Shown: positions 49,387-59,584, numbered from the stretch's first letter. The stretch: 64,000 nt of DNA from Halomarina oriensis (GCF_009791395.1 NZ_WSZK01000009.1:1-64000); one strand, 5' to 3'. Translations and numbers: made by a program. The notes: generated from the sequence alone by a model not told the origin.

Positions 49387-49836
49387 ATGACGACGTTCTA
49401 CGACGTCCCGGCCGACGCCCTCATCGAGGCCGTCGCCGCGGAACTCGACCTGGAGGAACCGGAGTGGGCTGCCTACTCGAAGACCGGCGTCTCGAGAGAG
49501 CTACCACCGGAACAGGAGGACTTCTGGAACACCCGCGCCGCGAGCGTCCTCCGCACCATCGCCAAGGACCAGCCCGTCGGTGTCGAGCGACTCCGCTCGC
49601 GCTACGGCGGCTCGAAGAAGGGGTCGACGCGCTACCGCGTCCGACCGGACCGGAAGACCGGTTCCTCGGGGAAGGTCATCCGCACCATCCTCCAACAGCT
49701 CGAAGAGGCCGGCTACGTCGAAATCGCCGAGGGTGAGGGTCGCCGCATCTCCGGTGAAGGCCGCGCACTCCTCGACAACACCGCCAGCGAGGTACTCGAG
49801 GACCTCGACCGGCCGGAACTCGAACGCTACGCGTAA
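49387..49836 (+). CDS. rps19e: 30S ribosomal protein S19e
   Basis: 149 residues, all S19e hallmarks: TTFYDVPADALIEAVAAELD, EDFWNTRAASVLRTIAKDQP, GVERLRSRYGGSKKGSTRYR, SGKVIRTILQQLEEAGYVEI. The protein belongs to the archaeal/eukaryotic small subunit and helps 3' maturation of 16S-type rRNA. It opens the translation-related run S19e, PDCD5 protein, HisS, TruA. Confidence 0.98.
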   Translation: MTTFYDVPADALIEAVAAELDLEEPEWAAYSKTGVSRELPPEQEDFWNTRAASVLRTIAKDQPVGVERLRSRYGGSKKGSTRYRVRPDRKTGSSGKVIRTILQQLEEAGYVEIAEGEGRRISGEGRALLDNTASEVLEDLDRPELERYA

Positions 49837-49977
49837 GCAGCGTCCCTGCCGGCCGATTCTCGGAGTTCACCGTCACGTTCGGCGAGGACGCCGTCCACCG
49901 GTCAGTTCGCCGCGCCCATCGGCTTCCACGGCGCTCGTGGCGTCACGGTTTTGTTTCGGACTCCCCAACGGGCGTGT

Positions 49978-50322
49978 ATGCCAGACGAGGACGAACTCGA
50001 AGAGCTTCGACGCAAGAAGATGGAGCAGTTGAAAGAACAACAGCAGGGCGGTGAGGTCGACGAGGAGGCGATGCAGGCCCAACAGGAGCAGGCGGAAGCC
50101 CAGAAGAAGGCCGTCCTGCGTCAGTACCTCACCGACGGCGCGCGTAAACGGCTGAACACGGTCAAGATGTCGAAACCCGACCGCGGCGAGCAGATCGAAC
50201 AGCAACTCGTCGCGCTCGCCCAGTCCGGCCGCATCCAGAACCAGATCGACGAGGACCAGATGAAAGACCTGCTCCAGGAGATGACGCCGGACAAGCAGAG
50301 CTTCAACATCAGTCGACGGTAG
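49978..50322 (+). CDS. PDCD5-type DNA-binding protein
   Basis: 114 residues: charged N-terminal helix ([20 protein letters not shown]), then [40 protein letters not shown] and [19 protein letters not shown]. This is the archaeal homologue of human PDCD5/TFAR19, a three-helix bundle that binds DNA in Methanothermobacter and relatives. The exact role is unsettled. It is regularly linked to rps19e in archaea, as here. ATG 49978 gives the family start; the frame extends nine codons further. Confidence 0.95.
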   Translation: MPDEDELEELRRKKMEQLKEQQQGGEVDEEAMQAQQEQAEAQKKAVLRQYLTDGARKRLNTVKMSKPDRGEQIEQQLVALAQSGRIQNQIDEDQMKDLLQEMTPDKQSFNISRR

Positions 50323-50435
50323 TCGTCGGTTCTCTCGTCTCCCCGCTCCGACGCTCGACGTGACGAGGGCCGCCGTCGTGCGGCGCGGTGTCGTGGTATC
50401 AGATGCTTCAAGTACGTCTCGCGTGAGGAGCGAGT

Positions 50436-51740
50436 ATGTACGAGCGCATCAAGGGGTTCCGTGACTTCTACCCCGCCGAGATGTCGCCACACCGTCAGAC
50501 CGTCGACACGGTGGAGTCGGTGGCGGCACGCTACGGGTTCCGGGAGATAGCGACGCCCGCGCTGGAACACGCCGAACTGTGGACGGACAAGAGCGGCGAC
50601 GACATCGTAGACGAACTGTACGCCTTCGAGGACCGGGGTGGCCGCCACGTCACGATGACGCCCGAACTCACCCCGACGGTCGCTCGGATGGTCGTCGCGA
50701 AGGGCCAGGAGCTCTCGAAGCCCATCAAGTGGGTCTCCACGCGGCCGTTCTGGCGCTACGAACAGGTCCAGCAGGGCCGGTTCCGCGAGTTCTACCAGAC
50801 GAACGTCGACATCTTCGGCGCGTCCGCACCCGAGGCCGACGCCGAAATCCTCGCGTTCGCGGCGGACGCGCTGGTCGAACTCGGTCTGACGGCCGACGAC
50901 TTCGAGTTCGAGGTCTCACACCGCGACATCCTCGGTGGACTGCTCGACTCGTTCGACCGGGAGGTCGACACCGAGGCCGCCATCCGCGCCGTCGACAAGC
51001 GTGAGACGGTCGAGACGGCGGAGTACTACGGACTGCTCGAAGACGCCGGGCTGACCTACGACGACGCTCAGCGCTTCGACGACCTGCTGGACACCGACGA
51101 CCGGCAGGAACTCGTCGAGTTCGCGGGCACCGACCGGGTCCGGGGGGCCGTCGAGAACCTGGACGCGGTCCTCGACGCGGCCGAGGACTTCGGCGCGCGC
51201 GAGTACTGCACCGTCGCGCTCGACACCGCTCGCGGACTGGACTACTACACCGGCATCGTCTTCGAGTGCTTCGACACGACCGGCGAGGTCGGCCGCTCGG
51301 TGTTCGGCGGCGGCCGCTACGACGACCTCATCGAGGACTTCGGCGGTCAGCCGACCCCCGCCGTCGGCGTCGCACTGGGCGTGATGAACTCCACCCTGCC
51401 ACTCCTGCTCCAGCGAGCGGGCGTCTGGCCCGAGGAGGCGCTGTCGACGGACTACTACGTCCTCGCTGTGGGTGACACGCGGAGCGAGGCGGGGCAGGTC
51501 GCCCGCGAACTCCGGTCGCGTGGGTTCGTCGTCGAGACGGACGTCGCCGACCGCGGGTTCGGCTCGCAACTGGGCTACGCCGACGGTATCAACGCCGAGA
51601 CGGTGGTCGTCGTCGGCGAGCGTGACCTGGCGAACGGCGAGGTGACGGTCAAGGAGATGGCGAGCGGCGACGAGACGACAGCGCCGTTCGACGGGTTCCT
51701 CGACGAGGCCGAGCGACCGACGTACGACGACTTCGCCTGA
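50436..51740 (+). CDS. hisS: Histidyl-tRNA synthetase
   Basis: 434 residues. Class II motif 1 near the N-terminus (GFRDFYPAEMSPHRQTVDTV), motif 2 in STRPFWRYEQVQQGRFREFY, and the histidine-specific LDTARGLDYYTGIVFECF followed by GGGRYDDLIEDFGGQPTPAVG. The C-terminal anticodon-binding domain is present. Normal archaeal length. truA begins 12 bp after the stop. Confidence 0.95.
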   Translation: MYERIKGFRDFYPAEMSPHRQTVDTVESVAARYGFREIATPALEHAELWTDKSGDDIVDELYAFEDRGGRHVTMTPELTPTVARMVVAKGQELSKPIKWVSTRPFWRYEQVQQGRFREFYQTNVDIFGASAPEADAEILAFAADALVELGLTADDFEFEVSHRDILGGLLDSFDREVDTEAAIRAVDKRETVETAEYYGLLEDAGLTYDDAQRFDDLLDTDDRQELVEFAGTDRVRGAVENLDAVLDAAEDFGAREYCTVALDTARGLDYYTGIVFECFDTTGEVGRSVFGGGRYDDLIEDFGGQPTPAVGVALGVMNSTLPLLLQRAGVWPEEALSTDYYVLAVGDTRSEAGQVARELRSRGFVVETDVADRGFGSQLGYADGINAETVVVVGERDLANGEVTVKEMASGDETTAPFDGFLDEAERPTYDDFA

Positions 51741-51752
51741 GTCAGCGCGCAG

Positions 51753-52565
51753 ATGAAACGTGCCTTCCGCGTCGCCTACGACGGCACGGCGTTTCGCGGC
51801 TTCCAGCGCCAACCCGACGCGCGGACCGTCGAGCGGACGCTGTTCGACGCGCTGGCGCGACTCGGCGTCTACGACGGCGAGCGGTTCAGACCGCCCGGCT
51901 ACGCCGCCGCCGGTCGGACCGACGCGGGCGTCTCGGCGCTCGCCCAGACCGTCGCGTTCGACTGTCCGGCGTGGTGTACACCGCGAGCGGTCAACAGCGA
52001 ACTCCCCGCCGACGTCCGGGCGTGGGCGAGCGCGGAGGTCCCCGAGGCGTTCCACGCGACCCACGACGCGACCGAACGGGAGTACACCTACCACCTCCAC
52101 GCGCCCGACGCCGACGCCGAGCGGGCGCGTGAGGCGCTCGACCGACTCGCCGGGAGCCACGACTTCCACAACCTGACGCCCGACGACGCCGGCACCGAAC
52201 GAACGCTCGACGCGGCGCTCTCGGCTGACGGGCCGTTCCTCGTCGTCGTCGTCCGCGCCGACGGCTTCCCGCGGTCGTTCGTGCGTCGACTGGCGACGCT
52301 CGTCGGCGCGGTCGGAACCGGCGTGCGTGCGCCCCCGTTCGTCGACCGGGTGCTCTCGGACGAACGGTTGGGCGGGGGCGACGCCGTCGGCGCTGCACCG
52401 CCCGAACCGCTCGTCCTCACGGACGTGACGTACCCGGACCTGGCCTTCGAGCGCGACGAGGACGCGGCCGAGAGCGCTCACGAAGTGTTCGAGACACGGC
52501 GTGTCGACCACGAGACGAGCGCTCGTGTCGCCGCGCGTCTCCGCGACGGCGTCGGCCCTCCGTGA
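51753..52565 (+). CDS. truA: tRNA pseudouridine(38-40) synthase
   Basis: 270 residues. The catalytic Asp is in AAAGRTDAGVSALAQTVAFD, the invariant TruA motif, preceded by AYDGTAFRGFQRQPDARTVE. Later segments are ATEREYTYHLHAPDADAERA and RSFVRRLATLVGAVGTG. It modifies uridines 38-40 of tRNA anticodon arms. It follows hisS by 12 bp, so the two are probably co-transcribed. Confidence 0.95.
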   Translation: MKRAFRVAYDGTAFRGFQRQPDARTVERTLFDALARLGVYDGERFRPPGYAAAGRTDAGVSALAQTVAFDCPAWCTPRAVNSELPADVRAWASAEVPEAFHATHDATEREYTYHLHAPDADAERAREALDRLAGSHDFHNLTPDDAGTERTLDAALSADGPFLVVVVRADGFPRSFVRRLATLVGAVGTGVRAPPFVDRVLSDERLGGGDAVGAAPPEPLVLTDVTYPDLAFERDEDAAESAHEVFETRRVDHETSARVAARLRDGVGPP

Positions 52566-52628
52566 GAACAGTTTTCACGACGGCGACGAAGGTTCGTCGA
52601 TGACAGTTCCCTCCCACGCGGTGGTTCG

Positions 52629-52868
52629 ATGAGCGCGGACTCCGCCGTCGTCTGGCACTGTGCGAAACTGGTGACGGCCGGTGTCGCGGTGGTCGCCGTC
52701 GCGGAGTTCGTCGGCGGTCTGCTGGCGGCGGTTCCGGTCCTCGGCCCGGTGTTGTTCGCTCTCGCACTCCTCGCGGGCCTGCTCGTCGGGTCGTACCTCG
52801 TGCTGGAGGCGCTCTGGGAACTCGTCGAGGCGGCGACGGCCGAGGCGGCCGACCGGTCGTCGAACTGA
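52629..52868 (+). CDS. Small two-helix membrane protein, unknown function
   Basis: 79 residues. Two hydrophobic helices, ~13-31 (LVTAGVAVVAVAEFVGGLLA) and ~37-60 (LGPVLFALALLAGLLVGSYLVLEAL), are followed by an Ala/Glu-rich helix. It lies 63 bp after truA and ends five bp before the end of the convergent M28 peptidase gene. No family assigned. Confidence 0.6.
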   Translation: MSADSAVVWHCAKLVTAGVAVVAVAEFVGGLLAAVPVLGPVLFALALLAGLLVGSYLVLEALWELVEAATAEAADRSSN

Positions 52869-52872
52869 CCGG

Positions 52873-54222
52873 TCAGTCCCACTCGTCGGGCCACAGCTCG
52901 GCCGCCCGCATCCCGCGTTCGGCGTCGGCCTCGCGTAACTGCTCGGCGAGCCGCTCCGCGTCGACCCGCTCGAACGCCGCCTCCCGGGTGAGTTCGGCGA
53001 CGAGCAGCGCGGTCAGCATCGCGTGTTCGCGGACGTCCCGGACCTCGACCTTGTCGCGCGTGTCGGCGTGTGTGTGGCCCCAGCCACGGCCGCGCTCTGC
53101 ACCCGCCGGTGGCTGGCTGTGGAGCTGGAGCGCCGGCACGCCCGCCCGGAGGAAGGGCCAGTGGTCGCTGTAGGGGTGGGGGGTCTCGGTGACGGCGAGC
53201 GGTTGGCCCGCGTCCTCGACGACCCGCTCGGCGAACGCGCGGACCTCGTCGTGGCCGTGGGCGTACGCCCGAAGGTTCCGGGCCCGGCCCGCGCCGTCGA
53301 CGTTGACCACCGCCTTCACCGACAAGCGGTCGAGCGAGTCGGCCAGCGCCTCCGCACCCATCAGGCCCGTCTCCTCACAGCCGACGCCCGCGAGGCGGAC
53401 GCGACAGTCGAGGTCCATCGCGGCCAGCAGGCGGGCGGCGGTCAGAACGGTCGTGATGCCACAGCCGTTGTCCTGTGCACCCTCGGCGATGTCGTGGGCG
53501 TCGAAGTGCGCGACGACGACCACCTCCTCGTCGGTGTCGGGGCCGAGCGTTCCGACGATGTTCCGACTCTCCCCTCGCTCGGTGGTCGCGCTCACGCGGA
53601 CGGTGGCCTCCGCACCCATCGCGGCGTACTCGGTCAGCCAGTCGCCCGTCTCCGTCGAGACGCCGACGCCCGGCATCGCGGCCTCCGCGTCGAACCGAAG
53701 CGAGCCAGTGGGTGGGAGCTGGCCGGGGACGTGGTTGGCGAAGACGAACGCCTTCGCGCCCGCGGCAGCGGCGTGGCCGAACTTCTCCATCCGGTGGACG
53801 AACCGGCCCTTCTCCGGAGGCGTGTCGGTGCTGGCGACGGCGATACCGCCCGCGAGTTCGTCGCCCGCGTCGGCTATCTCGTCGGGCGTGCCGTAGCCCA
53901 CGTCCACGAGCGGCCCGGTCACGTCGCCCGCAGCGGAGTACGGGAGGGCGATGGTCTCGAACGAGCGCTCGACCGGGTCACCGTCCCGTTCGGTGCGGAC
54001 GGCGAGTTCGGCGTCGCCACGCGTCCAGCGGTTCATCTCGAACGGTTCGACGTCGGGGTCGGCTCCGACGTCGCACAGCGCGTCCGAGACGAGTTCGGCG
54101 GCCCGTCGCTCGCCGGGTGAGCCACCCATCCGGTCGCCGAGTTCGGTGAGTCGGGTGAGGAACTGCCAGGGGAAGTCGTCGCGCCACGCGCGTCCGAGCG
54201 CGGCGGCGGTGTCGTCGTCCAT
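52873..54222 (-). CDS. M28-family zinc aminopeptidase-like protein with PA domain
   Basis: 449 residues from ATG 54222. After a helical start comes a PA-type insert (DVGYGTPDEIADAGDELAGG, AGAKAFVFANHVPGQLPPTG). The peptidase domain then shows the di-zinc ligands: VVAHFDAHDIAEGAQDNGCG (His, Asp), GCEETGLMGAEAL (Glu-Glu), NVDGAG (Asp) and late TPHPYSDHWPFLRAG and HTHADTRDKVEVRDVREHA. There is no signal peptide at the chosen start, although homologues can be exported. Likely an aminopeptidase. It is divergent from pepF, placing two peptidases and PAN together. Confidence 0.85.
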   Translation of the reverse strand: MDDDTAAALGRAWRDDFPWQFLTRLTELGDRMGGSPGERRAAELVSDALCDVGADPDVEPFEMNRWTRGDAELAVRTERDGDPVERSFETIALPYSAAGDVTGPLVDVGYGTPDEIADAGDELAGGIAVASTDTPPEKGRFVHRMEKFGHAAAAGAKAFVFANHVPGQLPPTGSLRFDAEAAMPGVGVSTETGDWLTEYAAMGAEATVRVSATTERGESRNIVGTLGPDTDEEVVVVAHFDAHDIAEGAQDNGCGITTVLTAARLLAAMDLDCRVRLAGVGCEETGLMGAEALADSLDRLSVKAVVNVDGAGRARNLRAYAHGHDEVRAFAERVVEDAGQPLAVTETPHPYSDHWPFLRAGVPALQLHSQPPAGAERGRGWGHTHADTRDKVEVRDVREHAMLTALLVAELTREAAFERVDAERLAEQLREADAERGMRAAELWPDEWD

Positions 54223-54375
54223 GGCGGCGGTTCGCACGTCGAGGTGAAAACTGTAGCACCCGGTCGCCGACGGTGACGCGGACGAGGGTCCGGCGTGTCC
54301 TCGTTCGAGGGTCGAAAAGCGCGTGACAGCGCGGTGAACCGACGGCGTTAACACCCGTGCCAGCAAGCCTCAGCC

Positions 54376-56172
54376 ATGAGTTCGGTTCCCGAACGGGGGG
54401 AGATAGACGAGGAGTACAAGTGGAACCTCGCGGACCTCTACGAGGACGACGAGGCGTGGGAGGCCGCCTACGAGGACGCCGAGGCAGAAATCGAGGCGCT
54501 CGCGGCCTACGAGGGCGAGATGACCACGGACGCCGCGACGCTGCTGGCGACGCTCGAACAGCTCGAAGCGACGATGCGACTCGTCTCGAACGTCTACTCG
54601 TACGCGAGCATGCGGAGCGACGAGGACACCCGCGACCAGGAGTATCAGGCGTTCCAGGCGCGCGCCCAGTCGCTGTACGCGAGCGCGTCCTCGGCGTCGA
54701 GTTTCATGGAACCCGAGTTGCAGAGCGTCTCGCGGGAGACCATCGAGGAGTTCGTCGACGAAGAACCCGAACTGGCGGAGTACGACCACTACTTCGACGA
54801 CGTGCTCCGGATGAAGCCCCACACGCGCTCGGCGGAGGTCGAGACCCTGCTCGCGGAGTTGAGCGAGGTGACCGGCGCGGCCGGCGAGGTGTACTCGATG
54901 CTGTCGAACGCCGACATGGAGTTCCCGAGCGTCGAAGGCCCCGACGGGGAGGAGGTCGAGGTCACGCAGTCGAACTTCACGAAGCATCTGAAGAACCCGG
55001 ACCGCGAGTTCCGCCAGCGCGTCCACGAGTCGTTCTACGAGGAGTGGGGCGAGGTTCGCAACGCCGTCGGCGCGTCGTTCAAGAACAGCGTCAAGGCCGA
55101 CGGCAAACTCGCACAGGCGCGGAACTACGAGACCGCACGACAGGCCGCGCTCGACGGCCCGAACGTCCCCGTCGAGGTGTACGACACGCTCGTCGAGACG
55201 GTCAACGACAACCTCGACGTGCTCCACGACCACGCCGACCTCAAACGGGAGGCGCTGGGCGTCGACGACCTCCAGATGTGGGACCTCTACGCGCCCATCG
55301 CGGGCGGTGAGAGCCCCGACGTGAGCTACGAGGAGGCCAGGGAGTACATCGTCGAGGCCGTCGCGCCGCTCGGCGAGGCGTACCAGGAGCGCCTCGCGGA
55401 GGGACTCGACTCGCGGTGGGTCGACGTCTACGAGAACACCGGCAAACGCTCGGGCGCGTACTCGGGTGGCACGTACGACAGCCAGCCGTTCATCCTGATG
55501 AACTACCAGGACGACATCGCGTCGATGTACACGCTGGCCCACGAACTCGGTCACTCGCTGCACTCCGACCGCACCAGCGACGAACAGCCCTACGTCTACT
55601 CGAACTACGAGATATTCGTGGCCGAGGTGGCCAGCACCGTCAACGAGACGCTGCTCACCCACCACCTGCTGGAGACGGTCGAGGACGAGCAGTTCCGCCG
55701 GCACGTCCTCGACGAGTACCTCGAACGGTTCCGCTCGACGCTGTTCCGTCAGACGATGTTCGCGGAGTTCGAACACCGCGCCCACGAGAAGAGCGAGGCC
55801 GGCGAGGCGCTCACCCCCGACGTGATGGACGAACTGTACGGCGACCTCAAGCGCACCTACTACGAGACGGCCGAGGTCGACGACGCCATCGCCCGCGAGT
55901 GGATGCGCATCCCGCACTTCTATCGCGCGTTCTACGTCTACCAGTACGCGACGGGCATCTCCGCGGCCGTCGCCATCGTCGACCGTATCCGAGACGAGGG
56001 AGAGGTGGCCGCCGAGGAGTACCGCCGCTTCCTCGAATCCGGTGCGCGCGAGTACCCGCTCGAACTGCTCCGTATCGCCGGCGTCGACATGACGACGCCC
56101 GACCCCGTCCAGTCGGCCATCGACACCTACGGCGAGTTCGTCGGCGAGATGCGGGACCTCGTCGTCGACTGA
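54376..56172 (+). CDS. pepF: Oligoendopeptidase F (M3 family)
   Basis: 598 residues, family length. The zinc site HELGH is in [15 protein letters not shown], with the third ligand region in [20 protein letters not shown] (Glu). The N-terminal helical lid and [20 protein letters not shown] are typical. It cleaves peptides of about 7-17 residues in the cytoplasm. Its position immediately before pan suggests both act on protein breakdown products, PAN/proteasome making peptides and PepF trimming them. There is no signal peptide. Confidence 0.95.
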   Translation: MSSVPERGEIDEEYKWNLADLYEDDEAWEAAYEDAEAEIEALAAYEGEMTTDAATLLATLEQLEATMRLVSNVYSYASMRSDEDTRDQEYQAFQARAQSLYASASSASSFMEPELQSVSRETIEEFVDEEPELAEYDHYFDDVLRMKPHTRSAEVETLLAELSEVTGAAGEVYSMLSNADMEFPSVEGPDGEEVEVTQSNFTKHLKNPDREFRQRVHESFYEEWGEVRNAVGASFKNSVKADGKLAQARNYETARQAALDGPNVPVEVYDTLVETVNDNLDVLHDHADLKREALGVDDLQMWDLYAPIAGGESPDVSYEEAREYIVEAVAPLGEAYQERLAEGLDSRWVDVYENTGKRSGAYSGGTYDSQPFILMNYQDDIASMYTLAHELGHSLHSDRTSDEQPYVYSNYEIFVAEVASTVNETLLTHHLLETVEDEQFRRHVLDEYLERFRSTLFRQTMFAEFEHRAHEKSEAGEALTPDVMDELYGDLKRTYYETAEVDDAIAREWMRIPHFYRAFYVYQYATGISAAVAIVDRIRDEGEVAAEEYRRFLESGAREYPLELLRIAGVDMTTPDPVQSAIDTYGEFVGEMRDLVVD

Positions 56173-56213
56173 CAGGACACCGGTCGACGGAGCCCGTCGG
56201 CTACCCAAAGTCA

Positions 56214-56220
56214 CTTTTAG
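56214..56220 (+). promoter_or_regulatory. TATA box for pan
   Basis: CTTTTAG, centred about 30 nt before ATG 56247; supports that start over earlier codons in the open frame. Confidence 0.45.
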
Positions 56221-56246
56221 TTCAGACGCGTACCGGAAGTACCCAC

Positions 56247-57470
56247 ATGTCACGCAGCCCCTCGTTGCCGGATCGGCCCACGCTCGAACTCGATCCGGAG
56301 ATGTCGCCGTCCGAGCGGCTCGACGCGCTGCGCCAGCACTTCGCTCGCCTCGTCGATGTCAACGAGAAGCTCTCCGACCAGATCGAGGCCGCGCAGTCCA
56401 AGCACGCGTCGCTCAGTGAGGACGTCGACTCCCTCCAGCGAGAGAACGAGACGCTGAAGAGCGCCGCGAGATACATCGCCACCGTCGAGGAGGTGGCCGA
56501 CGACGAGGTCGTCCTCAAACAGCACGGGAACAACCAGGAGGTGCTCACCGAGACCGTCCCGCGCATCCAAGAGGAGGTCGAAGCCGGTGACCGCGTCGCC
56601 ATCAACGACTCGTTCGCCATCCAGTCGGTCCTCAGCACCGAGACGGACTCGCGCGCCCAGGCGATGGAGGTCGACGGCAGCCCCGACGTCCGCTACGAGG
56701 ACATCGGCGGCCTCGACGAGCAGATCCGCGAGGTTCGGGAGGCCGTCGAACAGCCGTTGCTCGCCCCCGAGCAGTTCGAGGAGGTCGGTATCGAACCGCC
56801 TGCGGGTGTCCTGCTCCACGGCCCGCCCGGCACGGGGAAGACGATGCTGGCGAAGGCCGTCGCCAACGAGACCGACGCGACGTTCATCAAGATGGCCGGC
56901 TCCGAACTCGTCCAGAAGTTCATCGGCGAGGGCGCACGCCTCGTCCGCGACCTCTTCGAGTTGGCCGGCGAACGCGAACCCGCGGTCATCTTCATCGACG
57001 AGATCGACGCCATCGCCTCGAAGCGGACGGACTCGAAGACCTCCGGCGACGCCGAGGTCCAGCGCACGATGATGCAACTGCTCTCGGAGATGGACGGCTT
57101 CGACGAACGCGGCGAGATTCGCATCATCGCCGCCACGAACCGCTTCGACATGCTCGACCGCGCCATCCTCCGGCCCGGTCGGTTCGACCGCCTCATCGAG
57201 GTCCCCGTCCCCGAACTGGAGGGCCGCAAGCGCATCCTGGACATCCACACCGCCGAGATGCCGCTGGCCGAGGACCTCGACCTGGACGCCGTCGCCGACC
57301 TGACCGACGGGTTCAGCGGCGCGGAACTCGCCAGTCTCACCACCGAGGCCGGGATGTTCGCCATCCGCGACGGCCGAACCACCGTCGAGATGCAGGACTT
57401 CGAGGACGCCCACGAGAAGGTCAGTGTCGACGGCGAGGACTCCGCCGGGACGCCGATCGCCTTCCAATAG
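56247..57470 (+). CDS. pan: Proteasome-activating nucleotidase (PAN)
   Basis: 407 residues. N-terminal coiled coil (~35-78), an OB-type domain ([36 protein letters not shown]), then the AAA+ domain: [20 protein letters not shown], Walker A GPPGTGKT, Walker [12 protein letters not shown], arginine-finger helix [14 protein letters not shown]. The C-terminus ends TPIAFQ: a hydrophobic-aromatic-X tail in which Phe stands in the HbYX Tyr position. PAN unfolds substrates for the 20S proteasome. The frame is open far upstream inside pepF, but ATG 56247 fits both the family start and the TATA box. Confidence 0.97.
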   Translation: MSRSPSLPDRPTLELDPEMSPSERLDALRQHFARLVDVNEKLSDQIEAAQSKHASLSEDVDSLQRENETLKSAARYIATVEEVADDEVVLKQHGNNQEVLTETVPRIQEEVEAGDRVAINDSFAIQSVLSTETDSRAQAMEVDGSPDVRYEDIGGLDEQIREVREAVEQPLLAPEQFEEVGIEPPAGVLLHGPPGTGKTMLAKAVANETDATFIKMAGSELVQKFIGEGARLVRDLFELAGEREPAVIFIDEIDAIASKRTDSKTSGDAEVQRTMMQLLSEMDGFDERGEIRIIAATNRFDMLDRAILRPGRFDRLIEVPVPELEGRKRILDIHTAEMPLAEDLDLDAVADLTDGFSGAELASLTTEAGMFAIRDGRTTVEMQDFEDAHEKVSVDGEDSAGTPIAFQ

Positions 57471-57705
57471 CACCGTTTTCTTCGTTGGGTGCGCTCGCTC
57501 ACCTCGTTCGCTCGCCCACCGCGCCTCGAAAACCCTGCACGAAAAAGCCGCTCGCTCGTTCGCTCGCGGTACAGCGCGCTGGTGACCCCACACCGCATAG
57601 CGCACAGCGTTCGTTCCTATCTCCTGTCTCAACCAGCCATGTGTCGCCGTCGCGCACCTCCCGCGATGCGAAAGGCGTTATTCCGCGCTCCCATTAGCGA
57701 CGGCG
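57471..57705. other. Intergenic region with repeated CGCTCGCT/GTTCGCTCG motifs
   Basis: 235 bp between pan and pdaD. Several near-repeats of CGCTCGCTC and GTTCGCTCGC occur (57490-57520 and 57550-57575), a pattern common in haloarchaeal intergenic DNA. The box GCGTTATTCC near 57676-57685 fits a promoter of pdaD. No gene seen. Confidence 0.4.
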
Positions 57706-58173
57706 ATGGGAACGATTCGGGTCGTCTGGGGTACCGCCAGCGCACCGACGGAGATGTCGTCGTACGACGCCGCCCTCGCCGAGGCGGGTATCGAGAACTA
57801 CAACCTCGTCTCGGTGTCGTCGGTCATCCCCAGCGGCGCACACGTCGAACGCGTCGGGACCGCACCGGACCTCGGACCGGTCGGCGAGCGGTTGACCGTC
57901 GTCGAAGGGCGTGTGACGGTCGAGGAGGGACCGGCCGCCGCGGGACTGGCGTGGGCGACGACCGAAGAGGGAACGGGGCTGTTCTACGAGGCGTCGGGGC
58001 GCGAGGCCGAGACGGTCCGCGAGGAGGTCCACGACGGACTGCGAGTGGGGATGAGTCTACGGGACTGGGAGTTCGTCGACGAGGGACGCGAGGTGGTCGA
58101 GGCCGACACGGGTGACGGCTACACTACCGCGCTGGTCCTCGCCGTGTACGGTCGAAGTACGCCGTTGCTCTGA
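57706..58173 (+). CDS. pdaD: Pyruvoyl-dependent arginine decarboxylase
   Basis: 155 residues. The proenzyme self-cleaves between the serines of NLVSVSSVIPSGAH (Ser 38/Ser 39), producing the pyruvoyl group at the new N-terminus of the alpha chain; the N-terminal beta strand IRVVWGTASAPTEMSSYDAA and late EEGTGLFYEASGREAETVRE fit the family. It makes agmatine from arginine. In archaea agmatine is needed for the agmatidine base of tRNA-Ile2 and for polyamines; the target here is inferred. A GCGTTATTCC box precedes ATG 57706. Confidence 0.95.
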   Translation: MGTIRVVWGTASAPTEMSSYDAALAEAGIENYNLVSVSSVIPSGAHVERVGTAPDLGPVGERLTVVEGRVTVEEGPAAAGLAWATTEEGTGLFYEASGREAETVREEVHDGLRVGMSLRDWEFVDEGREVVEADTGDGYTTALVLAVYGRSTPLL

Positions 58174-58192
58174 GCGCGTCGAACCCCGAGCG

Positions 58193-58199
58193 TTTTATA
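58193..58199 (+). promoter_or_regulatory. TATA box for the DUF5811 gene
   Basis: TTTTATA, centred about 30 nt before ATG 58226. Confidence 0.5.
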
Positions 58200-58225
58200 C
58201 CCCCGCTCCGCCTTCTTCTCCGCGA

Positions 58226-58555
58226 ATGTACGGCAACGCACCGTACGCGGGGCAGCACGACGACACGCCGTCGCCGGAAGCCGTCGAGCGACTGCGCCGC
58301 GAGACCGAAGGAGTGGCCGCCCGGATTCGGGACCTCCTCCCCGACGAGTTCGTCGTCGGGTCCGACCTGCGAGAGGGACTGGAGGGGCCACAGGGAACCG
58401 TCGCCATCCAACCGCCAGTCGGTGACCTCGTCCGTGCCGGCGTCGCCGCGGACGCCACCGCCGAGGAGCGCACCGGACTGGCCCACGAACTCGCCGCCGG
58501 CGCTGCGATGCAGGTGAAACAGGCCGTCAACGACGTCTCGCCGACCGCCGGCTGA
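58226..58555 (+). CDS. DUF5811 family protein
   Basis: 109 residues: MYGNAPYAGQHDDTPSPEAV, VAARIRDLLPDEFVVGSDLR, TVAIQPPVGDLVRAGVAADA, then a helix (LAHELAAGAAMQVKQAV). The opening 'NaPYAG' and the overall pattern match Halobacteria DUF5811. It appears soluble, with an alpha/beta core and a C-terminal helix. The function of the family is unknown. A strong TATA box indicates good expression. Confidence 0.75.
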   Translation: MYGNAPYAGQHDDTPSPEAVERLRRETEGVAARIRDLLPDEFVVGSDLREGLEGPQGTVAIQPPVGDLVRAGVAADATAEERTGLAHELAAGAAMQVKQAVNDVSPTAG

Positions 58556-58624
58556 CACGCCCGACGCTCTCCGTTCTCACCGCCGTCGGGCCTCGTCGCT
58601 CTCAGGTGAGCGGCCCATCGCCAC

Positions 58625-59584
58625 TCAGAGCAGCGTCCCGCTCTGGAGCACCGAGACGAGCACCGTCACCGTCACCACGCTGAGGAGTGTCGAGACGAGG
58701 ACGACCGAACTGGCGAACTCCGCGGCCGTCTCGGCGTCCTCGTCGCCGAACTCGACGAGCAGGATGAGCGGCGTCACTGCCGCCGGCGTCGCGGATTCGA
58801 GGACGAACACCGCCCCCACCGTGCCGTCGACGCCGAGACCGACCGTCTGGAGACCGATGGCGACCCCGATGGCGACGATAGGCGCGACGAGCAGTTTCAG
58901 TCCGGTCGACAGCGAGACGATGCCGAGCGACGACCGGACGTCGACGCCGACCAGCTGACTGCCGAGCATGACGAGCATCAGGGGGATGGCCGCGTTGCCG
59001 ACGAGTTCGAGCGTCGACAGGAGCGTCCCGCCGTCGGGCGGGGTCAGACCGACGGCCCGGACGAGGATGGCGAGGGCGACGGCGTAGACGAGCGGAATCG
59101 TGAACACCTGTCTCAGTGCCGACCGGCCGACGTCGCCGCCGCTCCGGGCAGCGACGAAGACGCCGTGTGTGTAGATGATGAGGCTCTGGACGGCGAGGTA
59201 GAGCACGGCCGTCGCCCGGCCGACGTCGCCGAACGCGAACGCCGAGAGCGGGATGCCGTAGTTCCCACAGTTCGGGTAGACGCTCGTGAGGACGCTCGCG
59301 CTCCGGAGCGGTTCGTCGATACCGACGACTCGGACCACCACCTCCACGAGGAGCGTCATGGCGACGAAGAAACAGACGATGGCCACGCCGAGCGACAGCA
59401 GCGTCTCGCCGCCGATGTCCGTCGTCAGTAGACTGTGGAAGACGAGTGCGGGGGCGAAGACGTAGACGACGACGGTGTTCAGCGGGTCGACGTTCAGCCC
59501 CCGTACTCGGCCGAGGAGGAACCCGACGGCCGCGATGGCGACCACGGGGGCGATGGCGGAGGTGAAAATCGAGACCAGCGACAC
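58625..59584 (-). CDS. AEC-family transporter
   Basis: 319 residues, about ten helices arranged as in the auxin efflux carrier (AEC) family: N-terminal SIFTSAIAPVVAIAAVGFLL, VYPNCGNYGIPLSAFAFGD with the helix-breaking P-N-x-N-Y-G-I-P segment typical of the family, and VMLGSQLVGV. Prokaryotic AEC members export small organic anions or solutes. The start is GTG 59584. The substrate is unknown. Confidence 0.85.
   Translation of the reverse strand: MSLVSIFTSAIAPVVAIAAVGFLLGRVRGLNVDPLNTVVVYVFAPALVFHSLLTTDIGGETLLSLGVAIVCFFVAMTLLVEVVVRVVGIDEPLRSASVLTSVYPNCGNYGIPLSAFAFGDVGRATAVLYLAVQSLIIYTHGVFVAARSGGDVGRSALRQVFTIPLVYAVALAILVRAVGLTPPDGGTLLSTLELVGNAAIPLMLVMLGSQLVGVDVRSSLGIVSLSTGLKLLVAPIVAIGVAIGLQTVGLGVDGTVGAVFVLESATPAAVTPLILLVEFGDEDAETAAEFASSVVLVSTLLSVVTVTVLVSVLQSGTLL

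Noticed and set aside
57471-57705. CGCTCGCT repeats as a CRISPR or mobile element
   Set aside because: The units are irregular, very short and lack spacers; similar motifs are common in haloarchaeal intergenic DNA.
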